Of a stretch of DNA of 64,000 nt, positions 31,625 through 40,679 are shown in pieces (position 1 is the first letter of the stretch; the number at the start of each line of letters is the position of its first letter). Position numbers and translations under genes: made by a program. The notes below the pieces were generated by a model that was not told where the DNA came from, ran no database searches, and worked only from the letters and a program-made list of their open reading frames with translations. Source of the stretch: an uncultured Prevotellaceae bacterium (GTDB lineage Bacteria > Bacteroidota > Bacteroidia > Bacteroidales > Bacteroidaceae); assembly GCA_902767775.1 (NCBI GenBank), contig CACXIP010000008.1:1-64000 (forward strand). The letters run 5' to 3'.

Positions 31625-32400
31625 TGAAGGAAAAACTGGTTGTTGTCAAAGTAGGCGGTGCCGTCGTAGAGGATGAGGCACAGCTGGCACAGTTGCTGAA
31701 AGATTTCGCTGCCATCCCCGACAGGAAAGTTCTTGTGCATGGCGGTGGTCGCAGGGCCACCAAGGTGGCAGCGGCACTGGGTATTGAGACGAAGATGGTG
31801 AATGGCCGCCGCATCACAGACGCCGATATGTTGGGCGTTGTTACCATGGTCTATGGCGGACTGGTGAACAAGAACGTGGTGGCACGTCTTCAGGCATGTG
31901 GGGTGAACGCCCTCGGACTGACCGGTGCCGACATGGATGTGATTCGCTCGCACCGCCGTCCGTTGAAAGACGGTATCGATTTCGGTTTTGTGGGTGATGT
32001 AGACCATGCCGACGGACAACGACTCTCCAAGCTCATCGAACAGGGTGTGACACCGGTGATGGCACCGCTCACCCATGACGGTGAGGGAAACCTGCTCAAC
32101 ACCAATGCCGACACCATCGCGGCAGAGACAGCCAAGGCATTGGCGGAGTTTTATGACGTGACGCTCATCTACTCTTTTGAGAAAAAAGGAGTGCTCGCCG
32201 ACCCTGAAGATGACAACAGCCTCATTCCCACCATTACCCATCAGGACTTCGTCCGCCTCAAGGCCGACGGCACCATTTCTGGGGGAATGATTCCCAAGAT
32301 AGAAAATGCGCTGGAGGCCATTGATGCCGGTGTGTCGAAGGTCATCATCACCTTGGTCACTGCCATTGACGGAAAGCAGGGGACGATGATTTGTTCATAG
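31624..32400 (+). CDS. argB: Acetylglutamate kinase
   Basis: A 258-residue amino-acid kinase that phosphorylates N-acetylglutamate (or N-succinylglutamate in some Bacteroidetes) in arginine synthesis. It shows the N-terminal KVGGAVV phosphate loop, VHGGGRRAT, the substrate loop GLVNKNVVARL, NTNADTIAAE and the C-terminal GMIPKIENALEAID. The ATG at 31624 is preferred over the GTG-like upstream extension because it precedes KVGG at the usual distance. It is co-directional with speA; both genes act on the arginine/polyamine branch. Confidence 0.95.
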   Translation: MKEKLVVVKVGGAVVEDEAQLAQLLKDFAAIPDRKVLVHGGGRRATKVAAALGIETKMVNGRRITDADMLGVVTMVYGGLVNKNVVARLQACGVNALGLTGADMDVIRSHRRPLKDGIDFGFVGDVDHADGQRLSKLIEQGVTPVMAPLTHDGEGNLLNTNADTIAAETAKALAEFYDVTLIYSFEKKGVLADPEDDNSLIPTITHQDFVRLKADGTISGGMIPKIENALEAIDAGVSKVIITLVTAIDGKQGTMICS

Positions 32401-32538
32401 TTACGGATTGTTTTCTCATAGATTTTGTTTTAAATACGATAAACCAACATATTATTGTTAATAAACATTAAAGACAACAGTTGTTGCCTTTGATCTGTAA
32501 CTTTTGGTGCATCCTATTCGTCATTAAAACAGTAAACG

Positions 32539-33051
32539 ATGAAAGAAATCAGTTTCCGCCATGATGTGCTTCCGCTGAAGAACCTGCTCTACAGGCTCGC
32601 GCTGCGAATCACACAAAAGCACGAGGAGGCAGAGGACATCGTGCAGGACACACTGATTAAGGTCTGGAACAAGCGAGATGAGTGGGAGAAAATTGAGTCG
32701 ATAGAGGCATGGTGTCTTACCATCTGCCGCAACTTGGCGCTCGACCGCATCAGAAGCAGGGACAACCAGAATGAGTCGCTTGATATCATACAGTCTGACA
32801 CACCCGACAGAGACGGCACACCTTATGAGCAAATGCTCCAACGCGACCGCATCGAATTGGTCAGGCGAATGGTGAACGCACTGCCCGAGAAACAACGCAG
32901 TTGCATGCAACTGAGGGATTTTGAAGGGAAAAGCTACAAGGAAATCGCTTCGATTCTCAATATCAGTGAGGATCAGGTGAAAGTAAACATCTTCAGGGCC
33001 CGACAGGCCATCAAGACCAAATATCAACAAATCGAGGGATATGGACTATAA
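32539..33051 (+). CDS. ECF RNA polymerase sigma factor
   Basis: A 170-residue sigma-70 family ECF factor. Region 2 is visible at EEAEDIVQDTLIKVWNKRDEWEKIESIEAWCLTICRNLALDRIRS, and region 4 at LPEKQRSCMQLRDFEGKSYKEIASILNISEDQVKVNIFRARQAIK (quoted here by segment only, residues about 28-75 and 114-160). Its end overlaps the next gene by 11 nt. Targets are unknown, though the secreted genes at 33.7-37.2 kb are nearby. Confidence 0.92.
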   Translation: MKEISFRHDVLPLKNLLYRLALRITQKHEEAEDIVQDTLIKVWNKRDEWEKIESIEAWCLTICRNLALDRIRSRDNQNESLDIIQSDTPDRDGTPYEQMLQRDRIELVRRMVNALPEKQRSCMQLRDFEGKSYKEIASILNISEDQVKVNIFRARQAIKTKYQQIEGYGL

Positions 33052-33508
33052 ATACATCGAACAACTGCTGGAGCGCTACTGGCTCTGCGAGACTTCTTTA
33101 GAGGAGGAGCAGATTCTGCGCACATTCTTCAGTCAGGAGAATGTTCCGGTAAGTCTCCTGCCCTACAAAGACCTGTTCACCTATGAGCAGACCGATGTAG
33201 AAGAGACGCAGCTGGGAGATGACTTCGACCGCAGAATGCTGGAAATGGTGGGAGAGGCCGCACCCGTCAAGGCGCGCACCATCAGTCTCGCACAGCGGCT
33301 CAAGCCACTCTTCAAGGCAGCAGCCATCGTGGCCATTATCCTCACATTGGGCAATGCCATGCAAGTGGCGATGCAACCAGCCGAGGCTCCTGATATCGCT
33401 GGCACCAATGGATACGACGAGGTAACACAGGAAGGTGTCTCTGTTGCGATTGCCGACACCATGAGGCAAGACTCGATGAAAATCACCGAGGTGCCCATCA
33501 TCAAATGA
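33041..33508 (+). CDS. Putative anti-sigma/membrane partner of the ECF sigma factor
   Basis: A 155-residue protein overlapping the sigma gene. The first 85 residues are acidic and helical (YIEQLLERYWLCETSLEEEQILRTFF), then a single membrane helix (about residues 96-112, AAAIVAIILTLGNAM), then a short outside tail. This layout is common for Bacteroidetes proteins coded directly after an ECF sigma and resembles membrane anti-sigma factors, but no zinc anti-sigma HxxxCxxC motif is seen. Function is inferred from position and topology. Confidence 0.65.
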   Translation: MDYKYIEQLLERYWLCETSLEEEQILRTFFSQENVPVSLLPYKDLFTYEQTDVEETQLGDDFDRRMLEMVGEAAPVKARTISLAQRLKPLFKAAAIVAIILTLGNAMQVAMQPAEAPDIAGTNGYDEVTQEGVSVAIADTMRQDSMKITEVPIIK

Positions 33509-33609
33509 TTAATTTCTATGCTTTTAATATAAACATCAAGGTTTAGTAAAACAATCATGAAACTGTGAAGTTTCAATTCTCTCAAATTTTTCATAGCATA
33601 CTGACAAGA

Positions 33610-33638
33610 GATGCCGCTGCCAACGCAGCGGCATCTTG
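33610..33638 (+). terminator. Terminator of the ECF sigma operon
   Basis: Perfect 11-bp stem GATGCCGCTGC / GCAGCGGCATC with a CAAC loop, followed by TTGGTT; the T-run is short. Confidence 0.75.
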
Positions 33639-33727
33639 GTTGTAAGGCGGTTCGGCCGCTTCACTTGTTGTTGTTGGTTTTGGGAGATATTTTTTGAAAA
33701 TTCTTTAAGAAATGCACACTTCCAAGT

Positions 33728-34390
33728 TTATTGTTTAGAAGCCTTTTTGTCCTTCTTAACTATTTTTGAGAGTTTACCTTCAAAAATGTATTTTTTAATA
33801 TATCCTTTAAACAACTTCTCTGCAGACTCTTCGCCTGCATGAACAGGTACAAAATCTGTAGCACCAACAGAAAATGATGATAAAACCTTTTTACCAAGTC
33901 TGTCTGAGAATAACAGATAAGCGTGATCTTTACCTTTGTCATCAAATACATACTCCATAATGAAATCAGCCTCATCTTCGCATCCCACAATTTTCCAATA
34001 GTCCGTCTCATTGACCAGTTCAATTAATTTCTTAGCACCCCAACGCTGTTGAATAATTCCACTTGAAAGTGGAATGTAGACACGTTTTCCTGATGCCAGG
34101 AAAGCGTCAATATTATTATCAAAAGCGACAGGTTCCACTTTCTTCAATTTATCTGGCTGGAGAATCTTCAGACCTTGTTCCATATATTCAATACTCACGA
34201 TGTCTGATATGGGGATTCTTATAATTCTCCTGCCATCCTCTACACTAACATCTTCAAGATTGGCGAAGTTATCAATTTTTTCATTAACCCAAAACATCTT
34301 ACCATCAACAGTAAAGATAACCCCCTGAGAGTAAGATGACATAGCTACCATCATCAAAGCTACCGTCAAAAAGATTTTGATGTTCTTCAT
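33728..34390 (-). CDS. Secreted protein of unknown function
   Basis: A 220-residue protein with a clear signal peptide (MKNIKIFLTVALMMVAMSSYSQG), which sets the start at 34390 even though the frame is open to 34465. The rest is a beta-rich domain with a basic C-terminus (KIVKKDKKASKQ). The segment RIPISDIVSIEYMEQGL resembles the IPMSKVEKVEMAD element in the divergent neighbour at 34821, hinting at a shared small fold. I do not recognise a family or catalytic motif. Confidence 0.7.
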   Translation of the reverse strand: MKNIKIFLTVALMMVAMSSYSQGVIFTVDGKMFWVNEKIDNFANLEDVSVEDGRRIIRIPISDIVSIEYMEQGLKILQPDKLKKVEPVAFDNNIDAFLASGKRVYIPLSSGIIQQRWGAKKLIELVNETDYWKIVGCEDEADFIMEYVFDDKGKDHAYLLFSDRLGKKVLSSFSVGATDFVPVHAGEESAEKLFKGYIKKYIFEGKLSKIVKKDKKASKQ

Positions 34391-34502
34391 AATTGTTCTT
34401 ATTAAAATTATTAAACTGATGATTATTGATGTTGAAAATACTAACAATTTGAGTTGAATAATCATTTATCATATCATTTGATAGTATCTATTTTTATGTT
34501 TG

Positions 34503-34510
34503 CAAAGGTA
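34503..34510 (-). promoter_or_regulatory. -7 box of the 33728 gene
   Basis: Minus-strand TACCTTTG, matching TAnnTTTG, about 113 nt upstream of the start. Confidence 0.45.
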
Positions 34511-34733
34511 TAATTCTTTCAACATATTATTTTATTATTGCAAAGTTAGTTAAAACCTTTTTTCCTTCCAAATTATCATTCGTTTTTTTGAAAGTCAACG
34601 CACCGGACATATCTTTCAACGACGGACTGCTGTTTGGGCTGCTAAACCTCCCCTTTTTGCGCTATTCATGCAACTAACAAGCCACTTTGGTTGTTTCTTG
34701 TTGTCAATTGTATTTTTTTTCTTGAAAAAATTC

Positions 34734-34762
34734 TTGTAATACATAAAAAAATCTTAATTTTG
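34734..34762 (+). promoter_or_regulatory. Promoter of the SUMF1-domain gene
   Basis: TTG at 34734-34736, 18 nt, TAATTTTG at 34755-34762; leader of about 55 nt. Confidence 0.6.
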
Positions 34763-34820
34763 CAAAGATAATAATAACACCTATAGAATCTACATTTCCT
34801 AATTTTGTTAATAATCTATT

Positions 34821-36578
34821 ATGAAAAAATTGGTGACATTTGCTTTGTTCTTGGCTGTTGCTCTCACTTTATATGCAAAAGATGGAGACCAAATCACACT
34901 TGAGGCAGGTACTGCCAATGTGATATGGACATTGCCTTCAGCTTATTTCCAGACAGATTTCTCAGAAGTGACTGTGGAGGGAAAGCCATGGAATCAATGG
35001 TTGAAAGACCATGGTGATGACTATGTGAGGGATTGGCCTCAGGATAAGTTGAATTTTGAGGGTTATTTCATGACCCGTTTCAACAAGAAAACGAAGAAGA
35101 AAAGGGGAATGAATCTTCAGAACACTAATCCCAATGATGCCTATCGCATGATTATCCACTTGAAGGAAGTGGATATGGGCAGTATAGGTGGCGGAGTCAC
35201 CGCAAGGGTGTTCTTGGGCGCTTTTGCCAGTAAAGCCGGTGGAATCACTTTGGAAAACGGTTATATTGACATCCTTGAAAACAAAACAAACAAGGTGGTT
35301 TGCCGTTTGTCATACAAGAAAGTGAAGGGAGACGGCGGACTGAGCATGAGTTCTCAGTTTGTGCTTGTTTTTGAGGACTTGCATGATGAGGTTATCGGTT
35401 TCGCCGAGCGTTTCAAGGACAAGCAGATGCCAGAGACTTATGCAAGTAAGGTGGATTATGAAACACCAAATACGCAAATTGCTGAGCCCCAGGTGGCAGT
35501 CGAAAGCCAGTCACCCGCAACGCAACGTGAGCAGTTGGAAGCCCAGGCCACGCCAAAGAAAGAGAGTGGAAAGTCCTCCAAGACCAAGGCTGTTCCTGCC
35601 ACTAAAGTTCAGTCCAAACCCACTGCCAAGTCTTCTGCAAAATCAGAACTCCAGCCTGCAACACAACCTCAGGCACCTGTTTCAGCCTCAGGTTCACAAA
35701 TGGTTTCGGTGAAGTTGAAGACGGGAACGACCATTAATGGTGTGATGAAGAGTTTCGACCCCTTGGACAAGATTGTCGTGGTTATAGCAGGTCAGGAAAC
35801 GACGATACCGATGTCTAAAGTAGAAAAAGTAGAGATGGCAGACAATACTCCTACATCTGTGCAGCAGGTTAACACATCTTCTCCTGTCGTCTCCTCTGGT
35901 TCAAATGCATCATCATCTGTTGTGTCGTCCAATTCCTCTTTGGGAAACCAGAAACTGTTAGCCACCGACAACGGCAACTATTCGGAGAGAATCTCGATAA
36001 CCATCGGCAACACCCCCGTAGAGATGATATTGGTGCGTGGTGGCCGCATGAATATGGGGTATGACGGCAGTGGCAGCCTCAAGATGCACAGTGAGCCTGT
36101 GCATGAGGTGGAAGTCACTTCATTCTACATCAGCACACAGCCATTGTCCGCCTCTTTGGTTAATCAATTTGTCAACAGCAAGAATATTGACGGCAAGGGG
36201 AGCGAACCGGCAGAGGTGAGAATGTATGAAGATGTGGAAAAAATCATATCGTCAATTGCCAGCCAGACCGGACGCCCATTGAGATTGCCCACAGAGGCCG
36301 AATGGGAATATGCAGCTTGTGGCAACAGCCAGAACACGATTTTCAGCATCGCTTCTGGCAAGCGTACTGCTTATGAGTGGTGCAGTGACTTCCTTGATGA
36401 CTTTCCTGAAGATGGGGCTGTGCTGACCGACCCCACAGGTCCGCTGAGAGGCAAGGAGCATGTCATCCGCGCTTTCAACAACAAGCGTGGAAAATTTGAC
36501 CGCAGCAATAAAATCGATGAGGATGAGGCCTACCTTGGTCTTGTCAGACTGGTGTTAAAAGCTAAAGATATTAGATAA
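34821..36578 (+). CDS. Secreted protein with degenerate SUMF1 (formylglycine-generating-enzyme-like) domain
   Basis: A 585-residue secreted protein. Signal peptide 1-19; an N-terminal domain (about 20-205) unknown to me; a Lys/Ser/Pro/Gln-rich linker (210-290); a short beta domain (293-335, VSVKLKTGTTINGVMKSFD); a Ser-rich linker; and a C-terminal SUMF1 fold (about 390-580) recognised by LRLPTEAEWEYAACG and YEWCSDF. The usual family C-terminal R-GGSW and GFR motifs are replaced (HVIRAFNNKRG, YLGLVRLV), and no catalytic Cys pair is evident, so it is probably a binding or structural version. It is followed closely by a small barrel protein. Confidence 0.75.
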   Translation: MKKLVTFALFLAVALTLYAKDGDQITLEAGTANVIWTLPSAYFQTDFSEVTVEGKPWNQWLKDHGDDYVRDWPQDKLNFEGYFMTRFNKKTKKKRGMNLQNTNPNDAYRMIIHLKEVDMGSIGGGVTARVFLGAFASKAGGITLENGYIDILENKTNKVVCRLSYKKVKGDGGLSMSSQFVLVFEDLHDEVIGFAERFKDKQMPETYASKVDYETPNTQIAEPQVAVESQSPATQREQLEAQATPKKESGKSSKTKAVPATKVQSKPTAKSSAKSELQPATQPQAPVSASGSQMVSVKLKTGTTINGVMKSFDPLDKIVVVIAGQETTIPMSKVEKVEMADNTPTSVQQVNTSSPVVSSGSNASSSVVSSNSSLGNQKLLATDNGNYSERISITIGNTPVEMILVRGGRMNMGYDGSGSLKMHSEPVHEVEVTSFYISTQPLSASLVNQFVNSKNIDGKGSEPAEVRMYEDVEKIISSIASQTGRPLRLPTEAEWEYAACGNSQNTIFSIASGKRTAYEWCSDFLDDFPEDGAVLTDPTGPLRGKEHVIRAFNNKRGKFDRSNKIDEDEAYLGLVRLVLKAKDIR

Positions 36579-36609
36579 TTCCTTATTTTCTAACTTAATT
36601 TCTTTGATT

Positions 36610-37209
36610 ATGAAAAAAACATTTAAAATGATGCTTGCAGTGGCCATGCTGTTCACTGTAACGCTGAGTGCCAACGCACAATTCTCAAGTAGTGGCGGCG
36701 ACCGTGTGCCCGACCGTTTTCACATGGGTATCAGGGGTGGTCTCACATCCAATAGTTGGACACACTATGATCCCCTCCTTTTCCCCACAGGAGGAATTGC
36801 TCTTGATTTCCAAGTGGCTCCAGTGCCCATTTTCCTGGGAATTGGAATGAACTATGCAAATCTTGGTTTTAAATATGATTCTTATGGTGATACAGAAACA
36901 GTTGATGCTCACAGCATTCACATGCCTCTTACCGCCAGTTACCATATCAATGTGGCTCCCAATCTGTTTATCAATCCGTTTGCAGGCCCATTCTTCTCCT
37001 ATGATCTAACAGATATTGAAGACGAAGACGACATTGATGATTCTCGTTTCAATTATGGATTCCGTGTCGGTTGTGGCATGAACTTCGGACGTCTGACCTT
37101 TGACCTTGGATACGACCTTGGTTTGAAGAATTTTGGTAACAGTGATCACAGTATTAAGACAGGAACTCTGTTCATGACTGTTGGTTTCAACTGGGCAGGC
37201 AGCCGTTAA
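36610..37209 (+). CDS. Small outer-membrane beta-barrel protein
   Basis: A 199-residue protein with a signal peptide (MKKTFKMMLAVAMLFTVTLSANAQ). The rest alternates short aromatic/glycine strands (FHMGIRGGL, FLGIGMNYANLGF, FNYGFRVGCGMNFG, LFMTVGFNWAG), as in 8-strand porin-family barrels. It lies 31 nt downstream of the SUMF1-like gene and is followed by a strong terminator, so the two probably form an operon. Function unknown. Confidence 0.8.
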   Translation: MKKTFKMMLAVAMLFTVTLSANAQFSSSGGDRVPDRFHMGIRGGLTSNSWTHYDPLLFPTGGIALDFQVAPVPIFLGIGMNYANLGFKYDSYGDTETVDAHSIHMPLTASYHINVAPNLFINPFAGPFFSYDLTDIEDEDDIDDSRFNYGFRVGCGMNFGRLTFDLGYDLGLKNFGNSDHSIKTGTLFMTVGFNWAGSR

Positions 37210-37236
37210 GCCAATTTGTTGAGACACAACTATAAG

Positions 37237-37270
37237 GGAGGTCTGTTCATGGGGACAGACCTCCTCTTTT
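37237..37270 (+). terminator. Terminator of the 34821-37209 operon
   Basis: Perfect 10-bp stem GGAGGTCTGT / ACAGACCTCC, 8-nt loop, followed by TCTTTT. Confidence 0.88.
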
Positions 37271-37333
37271 CATTTTTTATCAAGCTGCAGACAAACCGCT
37301 GATAGTTCTTTGGGGCATTTTTGCAAGAATATT

Positions 37334-37365
37334 TTTGCATGTTAAATAGGTCTTTCCTATCTTTG
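37334..37365 (+). promoter_or_regulatory. Polyene locus promoter P1
   Basis: TTTG at 37334-37337, 20 nt, TATCTTTG at 37358-37365: a textbook Bacteroidetes promoter. Confidence 0.75.
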
Positions 37366-37393
37366 TTAACGCGAAGATAAGTTGCACCTCGGT

Positions 37394-37431
37394 AATACAA
37401 AAATCAAAAAATTGCTTTTTTGTTTTGTATT
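37394..37431. promoter_or_regulatory. A/T-rich hairpin between P1 and P2
   Basis: Stem AATACAAAA + CAAAAAA (2-nt bulge between) pairs with TTTTTTG + TTTTGTATT around a TTGC loop, 16 bp in all. It lies in the P1 leader and covers the P2 -33 TTTG. It could attenuate P1 transcripts or be a protein-binding palindrome. Confidence 0.6.
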
Positions 37432-37454
37432 GCTCTCGGTTTGCACTATCTTTG
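37424..37454 (+). promoter_or_regulatory. Polyene locus promoter P2
   Basis: TTTG at 37424-37427, 19 nt, TATCTTTG at 37447-37454, about 71 nt before the first start codon. Confidence 0.78.
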
Positions 37455-37525
37455 CACTTTATTATATAACGGATACCAATGTTTAAAGGGGGTGAAATCA
37501 TCCTAAAAACTGACTATTACAAAAC

Positions 37526-38257
37526 ATGAAATATGCTTTAGTGACAGGCGCTTCCAGAGGGATAGGCAAGGCCATCTCATTGCGTTTGGCTGCAAAGGGG
37601 ATACCTGTCGTTGTCAATTATTTGAAAAACAAGGATGCTGCAGAGGCCGTAGTAGCCCAAATTCAGGAGGCTGGTGGAATGGCGGAGTTGTTGCCATTCG
37701 ATGCCTCTCAGCCCAGTGAGATAGAGAAAGCCCTGGATGCTTGGGAGGAAGCACATCCTGATGACCATATCTATATTTTGGTGAACAATGCCGGCATCCG
37801 GCGTGACAACGTGATGTTCATGATGTCGGATGACGAATGGCATAGTGTGCTCGACACCACACTCAACGGTTTCTTCTATATCACACGGCGGTTGCTCAAG
37901 CACATGATGCCCAGAAAACGAGGTGGGAGAATCGTCAATGTCGCCTCCTTGTCAGGATTGAAAGGACTGCCGGGACAAACCAATTACAGCGCAGCCAAAG
38001 CGGCTCTTATAGGCGCCACTAAGGCTCTTGCTCAGGAGGTGGCTCCAAGGGGAGTCACCGTCAATGCCATTGCTCCGGGCTTCATCGAGACAGATATGAC
38101 CAAGGACCTTGCAGAAGAGGAACTGAGAAAACTCATCCCCATGGGGCGCTTTGGCAAACCCGAGGAAGTGGCTGCTTTGGTTGAATTTCTTGTTTCCGAT
38201 GGGGCAGCATACATAACAGGAGAGGTAATCAATATCAACGGTGGCTTATATACATAA
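37526..38257 (+). CDS. fabG: 3-oxoacyl-ACP reductase (FabG-like), polyene locus
   Basis: A 243-residue short-chain dehydrogenase. NADPH-binding TGASRGIGKAI is at the N-terminus, NNAGIRRD in the middle, and the catalytic Ser...Tyr154-x3-Lys158 in YSAAK. The C-terminus is ITGEVININGGLYT, as in FabG. It should reduce the beta-keto group after each condensation, and is the only ketoreductase in the locus. It is the first gene of the 25-gene run and 3 nt from the next ketosynthase. It is probably a dedicated paralogue, not the primary fatty-acid FabG (inference from context). Confidence 0.9.
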   Translation: MKYALVTGASRGIGKAISLRLAAKGIPVVVNYLKNKDAAEAVVAQIQEAGGMAELLPFDASQPSEIEKALDAWEEAHPDDHIYILVNNAGIRRDNVMFMMSDDEWHSVLDTTLNGFFYITRRLLKHMMPRKRGGRIVNVASLSGLKGLPGQTNYSAAKAALIGATKALAQEVAPRGVTVNAIAPGFIETDMTKDLAEEELRKLIPMGRFGKPEEVAALVEFLVSDGAAYITGEVININGGLYT

Positions 38258-38260
38258 CAG

Positions 38261-39487
38261 ATGGCAAGAAGAGTTGTAATAACAGGAATGGGAATCTGGT
38301 CGTGTTTAGGGACAGATATCAATACCGTTAAGGATTCTCTGTATTTTGGGAAGTCTGGTATTGGTTTTCAACCCGAGCGTCTGGAATATGGCTATCGTTC
38401 TGGATTGACAGGCATTGTAGAGGAACCCGTCATCACGAAGCAGATGTTGGACCGCCATACCCGTGCCGGTATGTCGGAAGAGGCCCGGTATGCCTACATG
38501 GCCAGCAAACAAGCATTCACGCAGGCAAATATGGATGACCAATATCTTCGGGAGAATGAAGTGGGTTGTATTTTTGGAAACGACTCCTCAGCCAAACCTG
38601 TGATTGAGGCATCCAAAATCATGGATGAGAAGCACGACTCAGCCATGTTGGGCTATGGACTGATATTCCAATCGATGAACTCAACCGTGAACATGAACCT
38701 CAGCACCATCTTCCGTTTGCGTGGCGTCAACTTCACAGTCAGTGCGGCGTGTGCCAGCGGAAGCCACTCGATAGGATTGGGGTATATGTTGATTAAACAG
38801 GGGTTGCAGGAGATGGTGCTTTGCGGAGGAGCTCAGGAGACGAACTATTACTCCATGGCTTCATTTGATGCACTTGGAGCCTTCTCCGTCAGGATGGACG
38901 AGCCTGCCAAAGCCAGCCGACCATTCGACAAGGACAGAGACGGTCTGATACCGAGTGGTGGTGCCGCAGCCCTGGTGTTGGAAGACTACGACCATGCCGT
39001 TGCCCGTGGAGCCGATATCCTGGCAGAAGTTGTGGGATATGGATTCTCCAGCAATGGGGGCGGCATATCCGAGGCAAGCGATGCTGGCAGCGTGACAGCG
39101 ATGTCGAGAGCCATCAAAGACGCAGGCATAGCACTTGATGACATTGACTATATCAATGCCCATGCCACATCCACCCATCAAGGAGACATGTATGAGGCCA
39201 TAGCCCTCAACAAACTGTTTCACGGACAGAGGGCATTGATCAGCAGCACGAAGTCCATGACCGGACATGAGTGCTGGATGGCGGGTGCAAGCGAGATAGT
39301 GTATTCCATCATCATGATGCAGAATAATTTTGTTGCGCCCAATATCAATTTTGAAAATCCTGACGAGTATTCGGAAAAAATCAACATCACACCAAAGACT
39401 GTGGAGATGGAGGTCAACACGGTCCTCAGCAACTCCTTTGGGTTTGGTGGAACCAATTCTGCATTAGTCATCAAAAAATTCAGATAA
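38261..39487 (+). CDS. Beta-ketoacyl-ACP synthase (KS1), FabB/F-like
   Basis: A 408-residue condensing enzyme. The full Cys-His-His triad is present: Cys164 (SAACASGSHSIG), His301 (NAHATSTHQGD) and His336 (KSMTGHECWM), with the C-terminal NSFGFGGTNSALV. It is paired with the ketoreductase by a 3-nt gap, as is common in APE loci where a KS and KR are adjacent. It probably performs decarboxylative condensation with malonyl-ACP, either at initiation or as an auxiliary KS; its division of labour with KS2 and KS3 cannot be read from the sequence. Confidence 0.92.
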   Translation: MARRVVITGMGIWSCLGTDINTVKDSLYFGKSGIGFQPERLEYGYRSGLTGIVEEPVITKQMLDRHTRAGMSEEARYAYMASKQAFTQANMDDQYLRENEVGCIFGNDSSAKPVIEASKIMDEKHDSAMLGYGLIFQSMNSTVNMNLSTIFRLRGVNFTVSAACASGSHSIGLGYMLIKQGLQEMVLCGGAQETNYYSMASFDALGAFSVRMDEPAKASRPFDKDRDGLIPSGGAAALVLEDYDHAVARGADILAEVVGYGFSSNGGGISEASDAGSVTAMSRAIKDAGIALDDIDYINAHATSTHQGDMYEAIALNKLFHGQRALISSTKSMTGHECWMAGASEIVYSIIMMQNNFVAPNINFENPDEYSEKINITPKTVEMEVNTVLSNSFGFGGTNSALVIKKFR

Positions 39488-39558
39488 ATAATTGTCATGA
39501 CGAAAACCATGTATCAAGCCTTATAGATGGCTTTAATGGTTTAAATGAAGAAAACTAA

Positions 39559-40662
39559 ATGAGATTAAGTCCCGCATTACAGAAACAATATACAAAGGAA
39601 CAATTATCTGCTCGTGATGCACAGCGACTGGCTGAGTTCATCGCGTGGGGACCTGTTGTTTTCCAAGCCTCACGATTGATGTTGAAGTTCGGCATTCTTG
39701 ACCTGATACGAGATGCGGAAGAAGGACTGACGAGGCAGGAAATCGTTGAGAAGACCCAATTGTCGGACTATGCGGTGAAATGTCTTCTGGAGGCATCACT
39801 ATGCATTGGCACGATATTGGTGAACCCCGAGACAGAAAGGTTTACCATTTCCAAGACAGGATGGTTTTTGATTAATGACCCTGCCACCCGTGTGAATATT
39901 GACTTCAACCATGATGTCAACTACAAGGGATGGTTTGATTTGGAAGCGTCATTGCTCAATGGGAGACCAGAGGGACTGAAACAATGGGGAGACTGGCCCA
40001 CCGTGTATGAGGGACTGTCAAGTTTGCCCGGTCAGGTACAGAAAAGTTGGTTCGGATTTGACCATTTTTACAGCGATTCGTCTTTTCCCGAGGCTCTGAG
40101 AATCATTTTCGACGAGTGCCATGTCCGGTCGTTGTATGATGTAGGAGGCAATACAGGTAAGTGGGCCCTGCAATGTGTTGGTTATGACAAGGATGTGGAA
40201 GTCACCATTTTGGACTTGCCCCAGCAGATTAAGATGATGCAGGAGAACATCGCGGGAAAGGAGGGCGAGGACCGCATCAAAGGATACGGTATCAACCTCC
40301 TGGATGAGACTGCAGCCTTTCCAAAACGTGACGGAGGGCTTGATGCCATTTGGATGAGCCAATTCCTCGATTGTTTCAGCATGGAGGAAATCGTGGGGAT
40401 ACTGAAGCGTGCCAAGGCTGCCATGACCTCGCAGACACGTGTCTACATCATGGAGACGTTATGGGACAGGCAGAAATATGAGCCAGCTGCCTTCTGTCTG
40501 ACGATGACCAGCCTGTATTTTACAGCAATAGCCAACGGCAATTCGAAGATGTATAATACAGAAGACATGGAAACTTGTATTGACGCAGCCGGACTGAAAA
40601 TAGAGAGAATTGTTGACCATTTGGGACAAGGTCATTCCATTTTGATATGCAGACTAAAATAA
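39559..40662 (+). CDS. SAM-dependent O-methyltransferase-like protein
   Basis: A 367-residue protein with the two-part layout of small-molecule O-methyltransferases. An N-terminal winged-helix/dimerisation part (residues about 10-110, FGILDLIRDAEEGLTRQEIVEKTQLS) is followed by a Rossmann domain with motif I LYDVGGNTGKWAL, DLPQQIKMM and the segment ISMSQFLDCF-like (DAIWMSQFLDCFSMEEIVGIL). Methyltransferases of this kind occur in APE loci and methylate the aryl head group (family knowledge). A 71-nt gap separates it from KS1, the largest in the operon. Confidence 0.85.
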   Translation: MRLSPALQKQYTKEQLSARDAQRLAEFIAWGPVVFQASRLMLKFGILDLIRDAEEGLTRQEIVEKTQLSDYAVKCLLEASLCIGTILVNPETERFTISKTGWFLINDPATRVNIDFNHDVNYKGWFDLEASLLNGRPEGLKQWGDWPTVYEGLSSLPGQVQKSWFGFDHFYSDSSFPEALRIIFDECHVRSLYDVGGNTGKWALQCVGYDKDVEVTILDLPQQIKMMQENIAGKEGEDRIKGYGINLLDETAAFPKRDGGLDAIWMSQFLDCFSMEEIVGILKRAKAAMTSQTRVYIMETLWDRQKYEPAAFCLTMTSLYFTAIANGNSKMYNTEDMETCIDAAGLKIERIVDHLGQGHSILICRLK

Positions 40663-40679
40663 ATAATATTTTGATAAAA

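Larger units (their letters stand above)
34391..34820. other. Divergent promoter region
   Basis: A 430-bp AT-rich gap between two divergent secreted-protein genes. It holds a minus-strand TACCTTTG element (34503-34510) and a plus-strand promoter (34734-34762). I see nothing else that is structured. Confidence 0.6.
37210..37525. other. Control region of the polyene locus
   Basis: This 316-bp gap holds the terminator of the preceding operon (37237-37270), two tandem Bacteroidetes promoters (37334-37365 and 37424-37454) and a long A/T-rich hairpin (37394-37431) that overlaps the -33 element of the second promoter. No small gene is seen. Confidence 0.8.
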
